64,000 nucleotides of DNA from assembly GCF_020554845.1 (NCBI RefSeq), contig NZ_JAJCIA010000020.1, positions 1 to 64,000 of the forward strand, in the 5' to 3' direction. Made by a program: the position numbers and the translations under genes. Of this stretch, positions 17,671 to 26,776 are shown piece by piece; position 1 is the first letter of the stretch; each line of letters begins with the position of its first letter. The notes under the pieces were generated by a model. It made no database searches, was not told the origin of the DNA, and was given only the letters and a program-made list of their open reading frames with translations. The stretch is from Blautia faecis. GTDB taxonomy: Bacteria > Bacillota > Clostridia > Lachnospirales > Lachnospiraceae.

Positions 17671-19026
17671 ATGGAAGAAACAACTTTTGCGGCGGATCCA
17701 ATGAGACTGATGATCGCGGCGGCGGTGGGAATTGTGGTTCTGCTGGTACTGATCATCAAATTTAAGCTTCATCCGGTTCTGTCAATGATGATTTCCGCAA
17801 TCATCATTGGAGCGGGAGCAGGAATGCCGCTTACGATGATTTCGGACACAGTAGAGAAAGGTGTTGGAAAGACACTACAGGGAATTGCGCTTCTGGTAGG
17901 ATTGGGATCCATGTTTGGCGGAATTTTGGAGGTAAGCGGAGGAGCCCAGAGAATAGCAGAGACATTGATCGGTAAATTTGGTCAAAAAAAAGCCGGATGG
18001 GCACTTGGACTTACAGGACTTGTAATTGGTACCACCGTATTTTTTGAAGCTGGTGTTGTGGTACTGATCCCATTGGTATTCAGTGTTGCGAAACAGACCA
18101 GAAAATCCACCCTGTATTATGCGATTCCCCTTCTTTCCGGTCTGGCCAGTGGATATGCTTTTGTTCCACCTTCAGCAGGCTCGGTACTTGTGGCAAATGC
18201 CCTTGGCGTGAACCTGGGAACCATGATCATGGTAGGAGTTCCAACCGCACTGATCTGTATGATGGTTTCCGGAATCTTCTGGGGAAGCTTCATTGGTAAC
18301 AAGATTCATACAGAGCTTCCGGCAAATGTGGAAGAGATTAAAGATGATGGAAAAGACCTTCCGCCTTTTGGCCTGGTATTAGGTGTGATCCTGATTCCGC
18401 TTGTTCTGATCCTTCTCAGCACATTATCCAAGTATATGCCGCTTCCAGAAGGAGTAAAGGATGTTCTGGGATTCATAGGAAAACCATTCCTTGCACTGAC
18501 CATTGCGACATTGGCATCTATGTACTTCCTGGGAATCAAACGAGGATTTACCGGGGCGCAGTTAAAGAAAATCCTGGATCATTCACTCAGACCGGTAGGC
18601 ATGATCCTTCTGGTAATTGCCAGCGGCGGAGTGATCCGATGGATGCTTCAGGATTCCGGCCTTGGAAACATTATTGGACCGGTGCTGGAGAAGAGTGGGC
18701 TTCCATTGATCCTGATCGCATTTCTCATTGCACTTCTGGTCAGAGCTTCTGTAGGAAGTTCAATTGTAGCGATGACAATGGCATCCGGAATTATGGCAAC
18801 CATGCCGGCTGTAATGGGTACCAGCATGCTTTACAGAGCTGCTATGTGCTGTGCAATCTGTGGCGGCGCAACTGCACTGAGCCATGTGAATGATGCAGGC
18901 TTCTGGCTGGTAACCTCATTCCTTGAGATCGACGAAAAGACAACCCTGAAATCCTGGACGATCATGGAAACACTGATCGGTGTTACGGCACTTATTGTAA
19001 GCTTTATTGTTTCAATCTTTGCATAG
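17671..19026 (+). CDS. GntP family sugar-acid permease
   Basis: A 451-residue integral membrane transporter of the gluconate:H+ symporter family, with about 12 hydrophobic segments. Family landmarks include LIIKFKLHPVLSMMISAIIIG near the N-terminus, GTTVFFEAGVVVLIPLVFSVAKQTRKS, the GYAFVPPSAGSVLVAN loop, and ALSHVNDAGFWLVTSFL near the C-terminus. It imports gluconate or a related hexonate. AAGGAGG lies 9 bases upstream of the ATG. It is the first gene of an operon encoding dehydration, phosphorylation and cleavage of the acid. Confidence 0.92.
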   Translation: MEETTFAADPMRLMIAAAVGIVVLLVLIIKFKLHPVLSMMISAIIIGAGAGMPLTMISDTVEKGVGKTLQGIALLVGLGSMFGGILEVSGGAQRIAETLIGKFGQKKAGWALGLTGLVIGTTVFFEAGVVVLIPLVFSVAKQTRKSTLYYAIPLLSGLASGYAFVPPSAGSVLVANALGVNLGTMIMVGVPTALICMMVSGIFWGSFIGNKIHTELPANVEEIKDDGKDLPPFGLVLGVILIPLVLILLSTLSKYMPLPEGVKDVLGFIGKPFLALTIATLASMYFLGIKRGFTGAQLKKILDHSLRPVGMILLVIASGGVIRWMLQDSGLGNIIGPVLEKSGLPLILIAFLIALLVRASVGSSIVAMTMASGIMATMPAVMGTSMLYRAAMCCAICGGATALSHVNDAGFWLVTSFLEIDEKTTLKSWTIMETLIGVTALIVSFIVSIFA

Positions 19027-19039
19027 GAGGCAGGACGCA

Positions 19040-19276
19040 ATGATAAAGATACCGGTTTATTTAAGAGATATGTGTGATGCCAAGCATCTGGTGCAGGCTG
19101 CATCAGGATGTGAGAAAAATGTAGATCTGATCTGTGGAAGATATATTGTAGATGCGAAATCAATGCTGGGGGTGTTCAGTCTTCCCACATTTGATGATGT
19201 AGAACTTGGAGCAGAAGAAGAGGACGAAGAGAAACTCAGGAAAACACTGGAAAGTTTAAAGCTTATCAGAGAATAA
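19040..19276 (+). CDS. HPr-like protein without the catalytic histidine (Crh-like)
   Basis: A 78-residue protein that lines up without gaps to the phosphocarrier HPr. The segment DLICGRYIVDAKSMLGVFSL corresponds to the HPr NLEYNGKTVNLKSIMGVMSL region, so Ser41 equals the HPr-kinase target Ser46. At the position of His15 it has Asp10, and Cys12 replaces Arg17, so it cannot accept phosphate from enzyme I. Bacillus subtilis Crh shows the same loss of His15 with retention of Ser46 and acts only as a CcpA co-regulator. The C-terminus is acidic (AEEEDEEKLRKTLESLK). AGGAGG precedes the ATG at 19040; an ATG at 19007 inside the permease gene is rejected. A regulatory role in this operon is inference. 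Confidence 0.75.
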   Translation: MIKIPVYLRDMCDAKHLVQAASGCEKNVDLICGRYIVDAKSMLGVFSLPTFDDVELGAEEEDEEKLRKTLESLKLIRE

Positions 19277-19294
19277 AAAATGGAGGAAAAAATC

Positions 19295-21040
19295 ATGCAG
19301 TTAAAAAGTCAGGAAATGAGAAAACTTGCACCGGAGCTTGATCCGCTGCGTATTGGAACAGGATGGACAAAAGAAGATCTTGGAAAAGTCCAGGTTATGG
19401 TTGAAAGCACCTATGGTGACAGCCATCCGGGAAGCGGACATCTGAATATCCTTGTAGAAGAAGTCCGCAAAGGAATCGCAGAAGAAGGCGGTTTCGGAGC
19501 ACGTTATAACTGTACCGATATCTGCGACGGTGAAAGCCAGGGAACAGATGGAATCAACTACAGTCTGGCCAGCCGTGAGATGATCGCCAATATGATCGAA
19601 ATCCATGCAAATGCTACTCCTTTTGACGCAGGTGTATACCTTTCAAGCTGTGACAAAGGTGTTCCGGGAAATCTGATGGGACTTGCCAGAGTAAACATTC
19701 CTTCCGTATTTGTTCCAGGTGGAACCATGAATGCCGGACCGGAAATGCTGACACTGGAGCAGCTTGGAATGTACAGCGCAAAATTCGAGCGTGGCGAAAT
19801 TGATGAAGAGAAGCTTGACTGGGCAAAATGCAATGCATGCCCAAGCTGTGGCGCATGTTCCTTTATCGGAACTGCATCTACCATGCAGATTATGGCAGAG
19901 GCACTTGGACTTGCACTTCCAGGCACAGCCCTGATGCCTGCAACCAGCCCTGACCTTCTTGACTTTGCAAGAGAAGCGGGAAGACAGGCAGTGAGAATTG
20001 CCCAGATGGAAAATATGCGTCCTTCCGACATTGTGACTATGGACAGCTTTGAGAACGCAATCCTTGTTCATGCTGCAATTTCAGGAAGCACCAACTGTCT
20101 GCTTCATCTTCCGGCAATTGCCCATGAGTTTGGCATTGAGATCACAGGTGATACCTTTGATAAGCTGCACAGAAATGCAAGATATCTTCTGGATGTACGT
20201 CCGGCAGGCCGCTGGCCAGCAGAGTGCTTCTACTATGCAGGTGGTGTACCGGCAATCATGGAGGAGATCAAAGATCACCTTCACCTGGATGTCATGACAG
20301 TTACCGGAAAGACATTAGGTGAAAACCTGGAAGAACTGAAGAACAACGGATTCTATGAAAAATGTGATAAATGGCTTCAGGAATTTAACAAACGTTACAA
20401 CGTAAATGTTACGAAGGAAGACATCATCCGTCCATATGACAAAGCAATCGGAACAGATGGAAGTATTGCAGTTCTCCGTGGAAATCTTGCTCCGGAAGGC
20501 GCAGTGATCAAACACACTGCATGCCCGAAGGAAATGTTTAAATCTGTTCTCCGCGCAAGACCATTTGACAGCGAGGAAGAATGTCTGGATGCAGTTCTGA
20601 AGCATAAGGTTCAGAAGGGTGATGCAGTTTTCATCCGTTACGAGGGTCCAAAGGGAAGCGGAATGCCGGAAATGTTCTATACCTCTGAGGCAATCAGCAG
20701 TGATAAGGAACTTGGAAAGAGCATTGCCCTGATCACAGACGGACGTTTCTCAGGAGCATCTACCGGCCCGGTTATCGGACACTGCAGTCCGGAGGCTGTT
20801 GATGGAGGACCGATCGCTCTTGTGGAAGAAGGAGACCTTATCGAAATCGATGTTATGGAAAGAAAACTGAACATCATCGGAATCGCAGGAGAACGCAAGT
20901 CTATGGAAGAAATCGATCAGATTCTTGCCCAAAGACGTAAAAACTGGAAACCACGTGAAATGAAATACAAAAAAGGTGTCCTGAGACTTTTCAGCCAGCA
21001 TGCTGCAAGTCCAATGAAGGGAGCTTATCTGGAGTATTGA
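19295..21040 (+). CDS. IlvD/Edd family sugar-acid dehydratase
   Basis: A 581-residue iron-sulphur dehydratase. Cluster and active-site elements: NCTDICDGESQG, SSCDKGVPGNLMG and CPSCGACSFIGTASTM give the conserved cysteines, and ITDGRFSGASTGPVIGHCSPEA is the C-terminal family signature. Members convert branched-chain dihydroxy acids (IlvD), 6-phosphogluconate (Edd) or free aldonic acids. Here the neighbours are a sugar-acid permease, a KDG kinase and a KDPG aldolase. Dehydration of an unphosphorylated hexonate (for example gluconate or galactonate) to 2-keto-3-deoxygluconate is therefore the best inference. The start at 19295 has GGAGG 9 bases upstream. Confidence 0.88.
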   Translation: MQLKSQEMRKLAPELDPLRIGTGWTKEDLGKVQVMVESTYGDSHPGSGHLNILVEEVRKGIAEEGGFGARYNCTDICDGESQGTDGINYSLASREMIANMIEIHANATPFDAGVYLSSCDKGVPGNLMGLARVNIPSVFVPGGTMNAGPEMLTLEQLGMYSAKFERGEIDEEKLDWAKCNACPSCGACSFIGTASTMQIMAEALGLALPGTALMPATSPDLLDFAREAGRQAVRIAQMENMRPSDIVTMDSFENAILVHAAISGSTNCLLHLPAIAHEFGIEITGDTFDKLHRNARYLLDVRPAGRWPAECFYYAGGVPAIMEEIKDHLHLDVMTVTGKTLGENLEELKNNGFYEKCDKWLQEFNKRYNVNVTKEDIIRPYDKAIGTDGSIAVLRGNLAPEGAVIKHTACPKEMFKSVLRARPFDSEEECLDAVLKHKVQKGDAVFIRYEGPKGSGMPEMFYTSEAISSDKELGKSIALITDGRFSGASTGPVIGHCSPEAVDGGPIALVEEGDLIEIDVMERKLNIIGIAGERKSMEEIDQILAQRRKNWKPREMKYKKGVLRLFSQHAASPMKGAYLEY

Positions 21041-21042
21041 TT

Positions 21043-22095
21043 ATGAAGTATAAATTTATTACCATCGGCGAGATCATGCTTCGCCTGACTCCGCCGGATT
21101 ATGAAAAAATCAGAACAGCAACATCTTTTGAGGCAAGATATGGGGGAAGTGAGGCCAATGTGGCCCTCTCCCTTGCAAATCTTGGAGTAGCTGCCTCATT
21201 CTTTACAGTAGTTCCGGGAAACAGTCTTGGAAAAAGTGCTGTACGTATGCTGCGAAGCAATGACGTAAATTGCGACAGCGTAGTTTATTCAACAGAAGAA
21301 GAGACACCGACACATCGGCTTGGAACCTATTATCTGGAGACGGGTTACGGAATCCGCCCAAGTAAAGTGGTGTATGACAGAAAGCACAGTGCCTTTTCAG
21401 AATATGACTTCAGTAAAACAGATGTGAAGAAACTTCTGGAAGGTTACACCTGGCTTCATCTGAGCGGTATCACTCCTGCACTTGGAAAAAGCTGCAGTGA
21501 ACTGATCCTGACCTGCCTGAAAACAGCAAAAGAGAATGGTATGACAGTCAGCTTTGACGGAAATTTCAGAAGTACATTGTGGAGCTGGGAGGAAGCAAGA
21601 GATTTCTGTACCCTCTGTCTTCCATACGTAGATGTTCTTTTTGGAATCGAGCCTTACCACATCTGGAAAAATGAAGAAGATCATACCGCAGGTGATGTAA
21701 AGGATGGTGTTCCATTCCAGCCGGACCGTGAACAGCAGGAAAAAGTCTTCAAGGCTTTTGTAGAGAGATATCCGAATATCAAATGCATTGCAAGACATGT
21801 GCGTTTTGCACACAGCTGCAGCGAGAACAGCCTTATGGCTTATCTCTGGTTAAACGGAAAAATTTATGAAAGCAAACGGCTTACCTTCCATATTCTTGAC
21901 CGTGTTGGAGGTGGAGATGCATTCGTAAGCGGTATTATTTATGCCCTGATGAATGAATATACACCGGAGGATATTGTGAACTTTGGTGTTGCAGCCAGTG
22001 CAGTGAAGCATACCATTCATGGTGACGGAAATATTACAGATGATGTTTCTCTGATCAGACATGTAATGGAAATGAATTTTGATATAAAAAGATAA
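21043..22095 (+). CDS. kdgK: 2-keto-3-deoxygluconate kinase, PfkB family
   Basis: A 350-residue ribokinase-fold sugar kinase. The N-terminus KFITIGEIMLRLTPPDYEKI and GGSEANVALSLANLG are typical of KdgK. The C-terminal PfkB signature ILDRVGGGDAFVSGIIYAL supplies the catalytic base Asp and the anion hole. It phosphorylates 2-keto-3-deoxygluconate to KDPG with ATP. The ATG at 21043 follows the dehydratase stop by two bases and GGAG lies 9 bases upstream within the dehydratase gene, so the genes are coupled. The next gene cleaves its product. Confidence 0.87.
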   Translation: MKYKFITIGEIMLRLTPPDYEKIRTATSFEARYGGSEANVALSLANLGVAASFFTVVPGNSLGKSAVRMLRSNDVNCDSVVYSTEEETPTHRLGTYYLETGYGIRPSKVVYDRKHSAFSEYDFSKTDVKKLLEGYTWLHLSGITPALGKSCSELILTCLKTAKENGMTVSFDGNFRSTLWSWEEARDFCTLCLPYVDVLFGIEPYHIWKNEEDHTAGDVKDGVPFQPDREQQEKVFKAFVERYPNIKCIARHVRFAHSCSENSLMAYLWLNGKIYESKRLTFHILDRVGGGDAFVSGIIYALMNEYTPEDIVNFGVAASAVKHTIHGDGNITDDVSLIRHVMEMNFDIKR

Positions 22096-22110
22096 CGAAA
22101 GGAAATTCAA

Positions 22111-22749
22111 ATGATGGATATAGCAGAAAAGTTTCAGAAGCTTGGTGTTGTTCCGGTAGTTGTACTGGAAGATACAAAAGATGCAGTACCCCTTGCCAAG
22201 GCACTTGTTGAAGGTGGACTTCCATGTGCAGAGGTAACTTTCCGTACAGAGGCAGCAGAAGAATCAATCCGTCTGATGACAGAACAATTTCCGGAGATGC
22301 TTGTAGGAGCAGGAACTGTTCTTACCAGAGAGCAGGTGGATGCAGCTGTAGCAGCTGGTGCGAAGTTTATTGTAAGCCCTGGATTTGATCCGGAGATTGT
22401 AGATTACTGTCTGGAAAAAGAAATTCCTGTTTTCCCAGGCTGCATCACACCGTCTGAGGTTGCACAGGCAGTAAAAAGAGGCCTTAAGGTGGTAAAATTC
22501 TTCCCGGCAGAACCAGCAGGCGGAGTTTCCATGATCAAGGCTATGGCTGCACCTTATGTGGGAATTAAGTTTATGCCCACTGGCGGTATCAATGCAAAAA
22601 ATCTGGAAGACTATCTTTCCTTTGACAAAATTATATGCTGCGGCGGAAGCTGGATGGTAAAAGGAGAGCTTGTAAATAACGGAGAATTTGACAAGATCAG
22701 AGAACTGACAGCAGAAGCACGAAAACTGGTTGATTCCATCCGAAAATAA
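22111..22749 (+). CDS. eda: KDPG / 4-hydroxy-2-oxoglutarate aldolase
   Basis: A 212-residue class I aldolase of the Entner-Doudoroff pathway. The Schiff-base lysine is in KVVKFFPAEPAGG, the catalytic Glu in CAEVTFRTEAAEE, and the phosphate-binding segments are KFMPTGGINAKN and GGSWMV. It splits 2-keto-3-deoxy-6-phosphogluconate into pyruvate and glyceraldehyde 3-phosphate. GAAAGGAAA stands before the tandem ATGATG start. It is the last gene of the operon and is followed by a strong terminator. Confidence 0.94.
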   Translation: MMDIAEKFQKLGVVPVVVLEDTKDAVPLAKALVEGGLPCAEVTFRTEAAEESIRLMTEQFPEMLVGAGTVLTREQVDAAVAAGAKFIVSPGFDPEIVDYCLEKEIPVFPGCITPSEVAQAVKRGLKVVKFFPAEPAGGVSMIKAMAAPYVGIKFMPTGGINAKNLEDYLSFDKIICCGGSWMVKGELVNNGEFDKIRELTAEARKLVDSIRK

Positions 22750-22779
22750 TCGGAGGTATTACACATATTCATATTCACA

Positions 22780-22818
22780 AAAAACAGGATCCTGCATGAA
22801 AACAGGGTCCTGTTTTTT
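22780..22818 (+). terminator. Intrinsic terminator of the Entner-Doudoroff operon
   Basis: AAAACAGGATCCTG (22781-22794) pairs with CAGGGTCCTGTTTT with a single G-T wobble, followed by six T. Confidence 0.9.
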
Positions 22819-22950
22819 ACACACATACCCTTCATACAATAAAAAAACCCCTATAAACCCAAACTCTCCCCCTCTATCCCAACCCCATCGTATGAGTTAA
22901 GATAATATCAACAAAGGAAAACAAAAACAAATAAATAAGGAGGGAATGGA

Positions 22951-24483
22951 ATGAATGAGGTCATTGTCTCCATGAACAATATCAGCAAAAGTTTCCCGGG
23001 TGTTAAGGCTCTGGATCATGTAAAATTTGAGCTGCGTTCTGGAGAAGTCATGGCGCTGCTGGGAGAAAATGGAGCCGGAAAATCGACCCTGATGAAAATC
23101 CTCAGCGGTGTATATACCAGAGACGAAGGAACGATGGAAATCTTCGGAAAATCCTATGACGACCTAACACCAAAGCAGGCCCAGGAAGCAGGAGTAGCCA
23201 TTATCCATCAGGAATTGAACATGTGCAGGCACTTAACAGTAACGGAGAACATGTTCCTTGGAAGAGAAGTAAAAGGTGGTTTATCCTTAAATAATGCGAA
23301 GATGCGGAAAGAAGCCAAGAGGGTTCTGGACGATCTTCGAATCGACATCAGTCCGGATCAGATCGTAGGAGATCTGCCAGTATCCAAACAGCAGATGGTT
23401 GAAATTGCAAAAGCACTTTCCATCGATGCAAGGATCCTGATCATGGACGAGCCTACATCCTCTCTGACAGCAAAAGAAATTGATGATCTTTTCCGTATCA
23501 TCCGAAAGCTGAGGGACGAAGGAAGAGGAATCGTATACATTTCACACAGACTGGAAGAACTGTCCCATATCGTGGACAGAGTTACCATCATGCGAGATGG
23601 ACAATACATAACAGACGGTAATTTCAAAGACATGGACATGGACTACATTATCAAAAATATGGTAGGCCGTGAAATCAAAGAAAAATTCCCGAGAGTGGAA
23701 TGCAGGAAAGGCAAGAAGATTTTTGAAGTGAAAAATCTCAATGCCGGAAAAATGGTCCGAGATATCAACTTCTCTTTATATGAAGGCGAGATCGTAGGAT
23801 TTGCGGGACTGATGGGAGCCGGAAGAACGGAGACTACAAGAGCCATCTTCGGTGTTGATCCGAAAGACAGCGGAGAGTTTTATGTGGATGGTAAAAAAAT
23901 CGAAGTCAACTGTCCAATGGATGCCATTCGAAACGGTGTTGTGCTTGCTCCTGAGGATCGTAAAAAAGACGGTCTCTGTACGAAACTGAGCATCCGTCAG
24001 AACCTGGCACTGCCAAATCTTGACCTTGTATGCAATAAGATGGGTGTGATAAACTCAGGAAAAGAAGATGCTCTTTGCGAAAAAGCAGTGAAGGATCTCC
24101 AGATTAAAACACCGAATGTGGAAATTGATTCCGGCAATCTTTCTGGTGGAAACCAGCAGAAAGTAGTTGTTGGAAAATGGCTCGCAAGAGATTCAAGGGT
24201 TGTTATCTTTGATGAGCCCACAAGAGGAATTGATGTTGGCGCAAAGGTAGAAATTTACAATCTGATGAATGAGCTGAAAAAACAGGGAATTGCAGTTATG
24301 TTTGTATCCTCTGAAATGCCGGAGGTCATGGGAATTGCAGACCGTATCATCGTAATGTGTGACGGACGTATCACCGGTGAGGTTTCAGCAAGGGAAGCCA
24401 CCCAGGACGAGATCCTTACAATGGCAACATCCTTTGAAAACAAGAGTATTAAGGAAACTGAGGGAGGAAGTAAAAATGAATAG
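22951..24483 (+). CDS. CUT2 sugar ABC transporter ATP-binding protein (RbsA/MglA type)
   Basis: A 510-residue protein with two fused nucleotide-binding domains. The first has Walker A GENGAGKST (about residues 38-46), signature LPVSKQQMVEIAKAL and Walker B RILIMDEPTSSL. The second has the Walker A variant GLMGAGRTETTR usual in this family, signature LSGGNQQKVVVGKWLA and Walker B VVIFDEPTRGIDVG. It powers import of a monosaccharide (ribose, galactose, xylose or similar). AAGGAGGG precedes the ATG. The leader upstream (22825-22890) is unusually rich in C runs. Its 3' end overlaps the permease gene by 8 bases. Confidence 0.94.
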   Translation: MNEVIVSMNNISKSFPGVKALDHVKFELRSGEVMALLGENGAGKSTLMKILSGVYTRDEGTMEIFGKSYDDLTPKQAQEAGVAIIHQELNMCRHLTVTENMFLGREVKGGLSLNNAKMRKEAKRVLDDLRIDISPDQIVGDLPVSKQQMVEIAKALSIDARILIMDEPTSSLTAKEIDDLFRIIRKLRDEGRGIVYISHRLEELSHIVDRVTIMRDGQYITDGNFKDMDMDYIIKNMVGREIKEKFPRVECRKGKKIFEVKNLNAGKMVRDINFSLYEGEIVGFAGLMGAGRTETTRAIFGVDPKDSGEFYVDGKKIEVNCPMDAIRNGVVLAPEDRKKDGLCTKLSIRQNLALPNLDLVCNKMGVINSGKEDALCEKAVKDLQIKTPNVEIDSGNLSGGNQQKVVVGKWLARDSRVVIFDEPTRGIDVGAKVEIYNLMNELKKQGIAVMFVSSEMPEVMGIADRIIVMCDGRITGEVSAREATQDEILTMATSFENKSIKETEGGSKNE

Positions 24484-25492
24484 TAAACAGCAACGCCCTT
24501 TAAAGAAATTATTGGGAATCAGGGGAATGGGGGCAGCACTTACCGCATTCGTGGGGCTGATCATTATTTATATCGCATTTGGTATCATTAACCCGGCGGT
24601 TTTTTCAGGACAGAATATGTTGAACCTGCTGCGTTCCATGTCCAAGTACCTGTTGATCGGTATTGCACAAAGTTACGTACTGATCACTGGAAACATTGAC
24701 CTGTCAATCGGATCCATGGTCGGAATGAGCGCCATGATCGCAGCTACCTTAATGACAACAGGAATGGTACCATTCCTTGCAATTGTGATCGCACTTATTG
24801 CCTGTCTGGTAGTTGGTGTGGTAAATGGATATCTGGTTGGAAAATTTAAACTCCCTCCATTTATTGCAACTCTGGGAACCATGTTCGTAGCACGAGGAAT
24901 TGCCTACATGGTAAACGGAAACAGAAATACAGATGCCATTGCAACAGGTGTTGGAAAAGAAACGGCTGATGCATTCCAAAATTGTTTTTATTACGGTAAA
25001 ACGCTTGGCATTTATAACACATTCTGGATCGCACTTGTTATTTTTGTTATATTTTTCTTTATCTTATCCAAGACACGTACAGGCCGTCATATTTACGCAA
25101 TCGGTTCTAACGTGGACGCGGCAAAGCTTTCTGGTGTAAACGTAGTTTCCACCACAGTAAAGACTTATCTGGTAAGCTCCGTATGCTCCTGTGTAGTTGG
25201 TCTTATCCTTTGCGCACAGGCTGGTATGGGAAATATGGAAGCTGGAAACATGTACGAGATGTATGGCGTAGCAGCCGGCGTAATCGGTGGCGTTTCCCCA
25301 CTTGGAGGAACTGGAATCCTTCTTGGAACCTTCGCAGGTGCAGCTGTCTGGCAGACTCTGGAAAATGGTCTGAACATGATCGGTGCACAAGTTGGTATCC
25401 AGCGAGTTGTAATCGGCGTGATCGTAGTTGCAGCCGTATTGCTGGATGTAGTTGTAAGAAACGGACAGTTTGGCAAACACAGAAAAAAATAA
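24476..25492 (+). CDS. CUT2 sugar ABC transporter permease (RbsC type)
   Basis: A 338-residue membrane protein with about nine or ten helices. Family features: SKYLLIGIAQSYVLITGNIDLSIGSMVGMSAM, GKFKLPPFIATLGTMFVARGIAYMVNG, and GNVDAAKLSGVN-like YAIGSNVDAAKLSGVNV before GGVSPLGGTGILLGTFAGA. The start is placed at 24476 (GGAGGAAG upstream). A longer reading from 24359 overlaps the ATPase gene and is rejected. Confidence 0.94.
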   Translation: MNSKQQRPLKKLLGIRGMGAALTAFVGLIIIYIAFGIINPAVFSGQNMLNLLRSMSKYLLIGIAQSYVLITGNIDLSIGSMVGMSAMIAATLMTTGMVPFLAIVIALIACLVVGVVNGYLVGKFKLPPFIATLGTMFVARGIAYMVNGNRNTDAIATGVGKETADAFQNCFYYGKTLGIYNTFWIALVIFVIFFFILSKTRTGRHIYAIGSNVDAAKLSGVNVVSTTVKTYLVSSVCSCVVGLILCAQAGMGNMEAGNMYEMYGVAAGVIGGVSPLGGTGILLGTFAGAAVWQTLENGLNMIGAQVGIQRVVIGVIVVAAVLLDVVVRNGQFGKHRKK

Positions 25493-25630
25493 CCGCAAGA
25501 AAACAGTATTTTTCACAGGAAAATGAAATCGACAACTGAATATGGGAGATGTAAAATAATTTCATGAAACTAAACCGCAAATGGAGAAGGCGGGTAGTTA
25601 TAAAAAATAATTTTTAGGAGGATTTTTACA

Positions 25631-26563
25631 ATGAAAAGAAAACTTTTAGCTATGGTATGTGCAGTATCTATGATCGCTTCCCTTGGAGCAGCTACTGTTT
25701 ATGCATCAGATGATGTTAAGGCTACAGGCGATGAGAAAATTGCGCTGATCACAATGGACTCTATCGACCAGCACTGGATCACCCTGAACGAAGGCGCTCA
25801 GGAAGAAGCAAAAGAGCTTGGTGTAACAGTTGACTTCATGTCCCCGAATACAAAAGATGACGCTCAGCAGATCGAGTGTGTAAACAATGCAGTAGCAGGC
25901 GGTTATGATGCAATCATGGTTGCTGCAAACGGACCAGACGCTATTTCTTCCGCACTTCAGGAAGCAAAAGATCAGGGAATTAAGATCGTATATGTTGATT
26001 CCCCTGCAAATGTAGAGGCAGAAGCTACTTTCTCCACAGACAATGAGGCAGCTGGAACAACAGCAGGAGAAGAGATGAAGAAGGCGCTTGAGGATGCTGG
26101 TATTACATCTGGTAAAATCGGTATCATTAATGTAAACGCAGCTACTGATTCCTGCGTAAACCGTGAGGAAGGCTTCCGCGCAGCATTTGACGGCACAGAC
26201 TTCGAGATCATGGAAACCCAGTACGGCGAAGGTGATGCTGCAAAATCCCAGAGTATCGCAGAGAACTACATTACACAGGGTGTTGTTGGTATCTTCGGAT
26301 GTAATGAAGGCTCCACAACTGGTGCCGGAAATGCCATCAAAGCAGCTGGAAACGCTGACATCATCGGTGTTGGTTTTGATAAATCTGACGCGATTCTGAA
26401 CCTGATCGACGACGGATATCTTCTTTGCACAATGGCTCAGAACCCAGATGTTATGGGATCTGAAGGCGTAAAAGCAGCTGTAAAAGCAATCAACGGCGAG
26501 GAACTCGGCGGAGAAGTTACAGATACAGGTGTATCTGTGATCACAAAGGATTCTGATAAATAA
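25631..26563 (+). CDS. CUT2 sugar-binding protein (RbsB-like, Peripla_BP_4)
   Basis: A 310-residue exported substrate-binding protein. The signal peptide is MKRKLLAMVCAVSMIASLGA with cleavage probably after VYA; no lipobox cysteine is present. The mature part shows the two-lobe Peripla_BP_4 pattern (IALITMDSIDQHWITLNEGAQEEA, IVYVDSPAN, TDNEAAGTTAGEEM, IIGVGFDKSDAILNLIDDG). It follows the permease gene after a 138-base gap with its own TTAGGAGG site. Ligand type (pentose, hexose or polyol) cannot be chosen. Confidence 0.92.
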   Translation: MKRKLLAMVCAVSMIASLGAATVYASDDVKATGDEKIALITMDSIDQHWITLNEGAQEEAKELGVTVDFMSPNTKDDAQQIECVNNAVAGGYDAIMVAANGPDAISSALQEAKDQGIKIVYVDSPANVEAEATFSTDNEAAGTTAGEEMKKALEDAGITSGKIGIINVNAATDSCVNREEGFRAAFDGTDFEIMETQYGEGDAAKSQSIAENYITQGVVGIFGCNEGSTTGAGNAIKAAGNADIIGVGFDKSDAILNLIDDGYLLCTMAQNPDVMGSEGVKAAVKAINGEELGGEVTDTGVSVITKDSDK

Positions 26564-26634
26564 TCTGAAATAAAAGGAATATTGTTCATGGAACGTCATG
26601 GATATGATGACGGCTGGGGCAGTAATTATAAGGA

Positions 26635-26673
26635 GCAAGAAACCGTCGGTTTTTCCGGCGGTTTTCTTGCTTA
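26635..26673 (+). terminator. Intrinsic terminator after the CUT2 transporter genes
   Basis: GCAAGAAACCGTCGG pairs with CCGGCGGTTTTCTTGC around a short T loop, with T-rich sequence in the 3' arm. It separates the transporter from the downstream regulator/kinase genes. Confidence 0.75.
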
Positions 26674-26776
26674 AAATGCTGAAATGGATTATTATTAGAA
26701 GTAAGAAAAAGTGGAGAGAGTTTCTAAAAAAATGGGGAAATTTCTTCACAGTAATCATGTAATGGGGACGGAGAAC

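Noticed and set aside
24359..24475. N-terminal extension of the CUT2 permease
   Set aside because: It lies inside the ATP-binding gene in another frame; the ATG at 24476 has a strong GGAGGAAG site and matches family length.
25706..26758. A 350-residue minus-strand frame opposite the RbsB-like gene
   Set aside because: Composition is dominated by Cys/Ile/Phe as expected for an antisense frame; it spans the terminator after the real gene.
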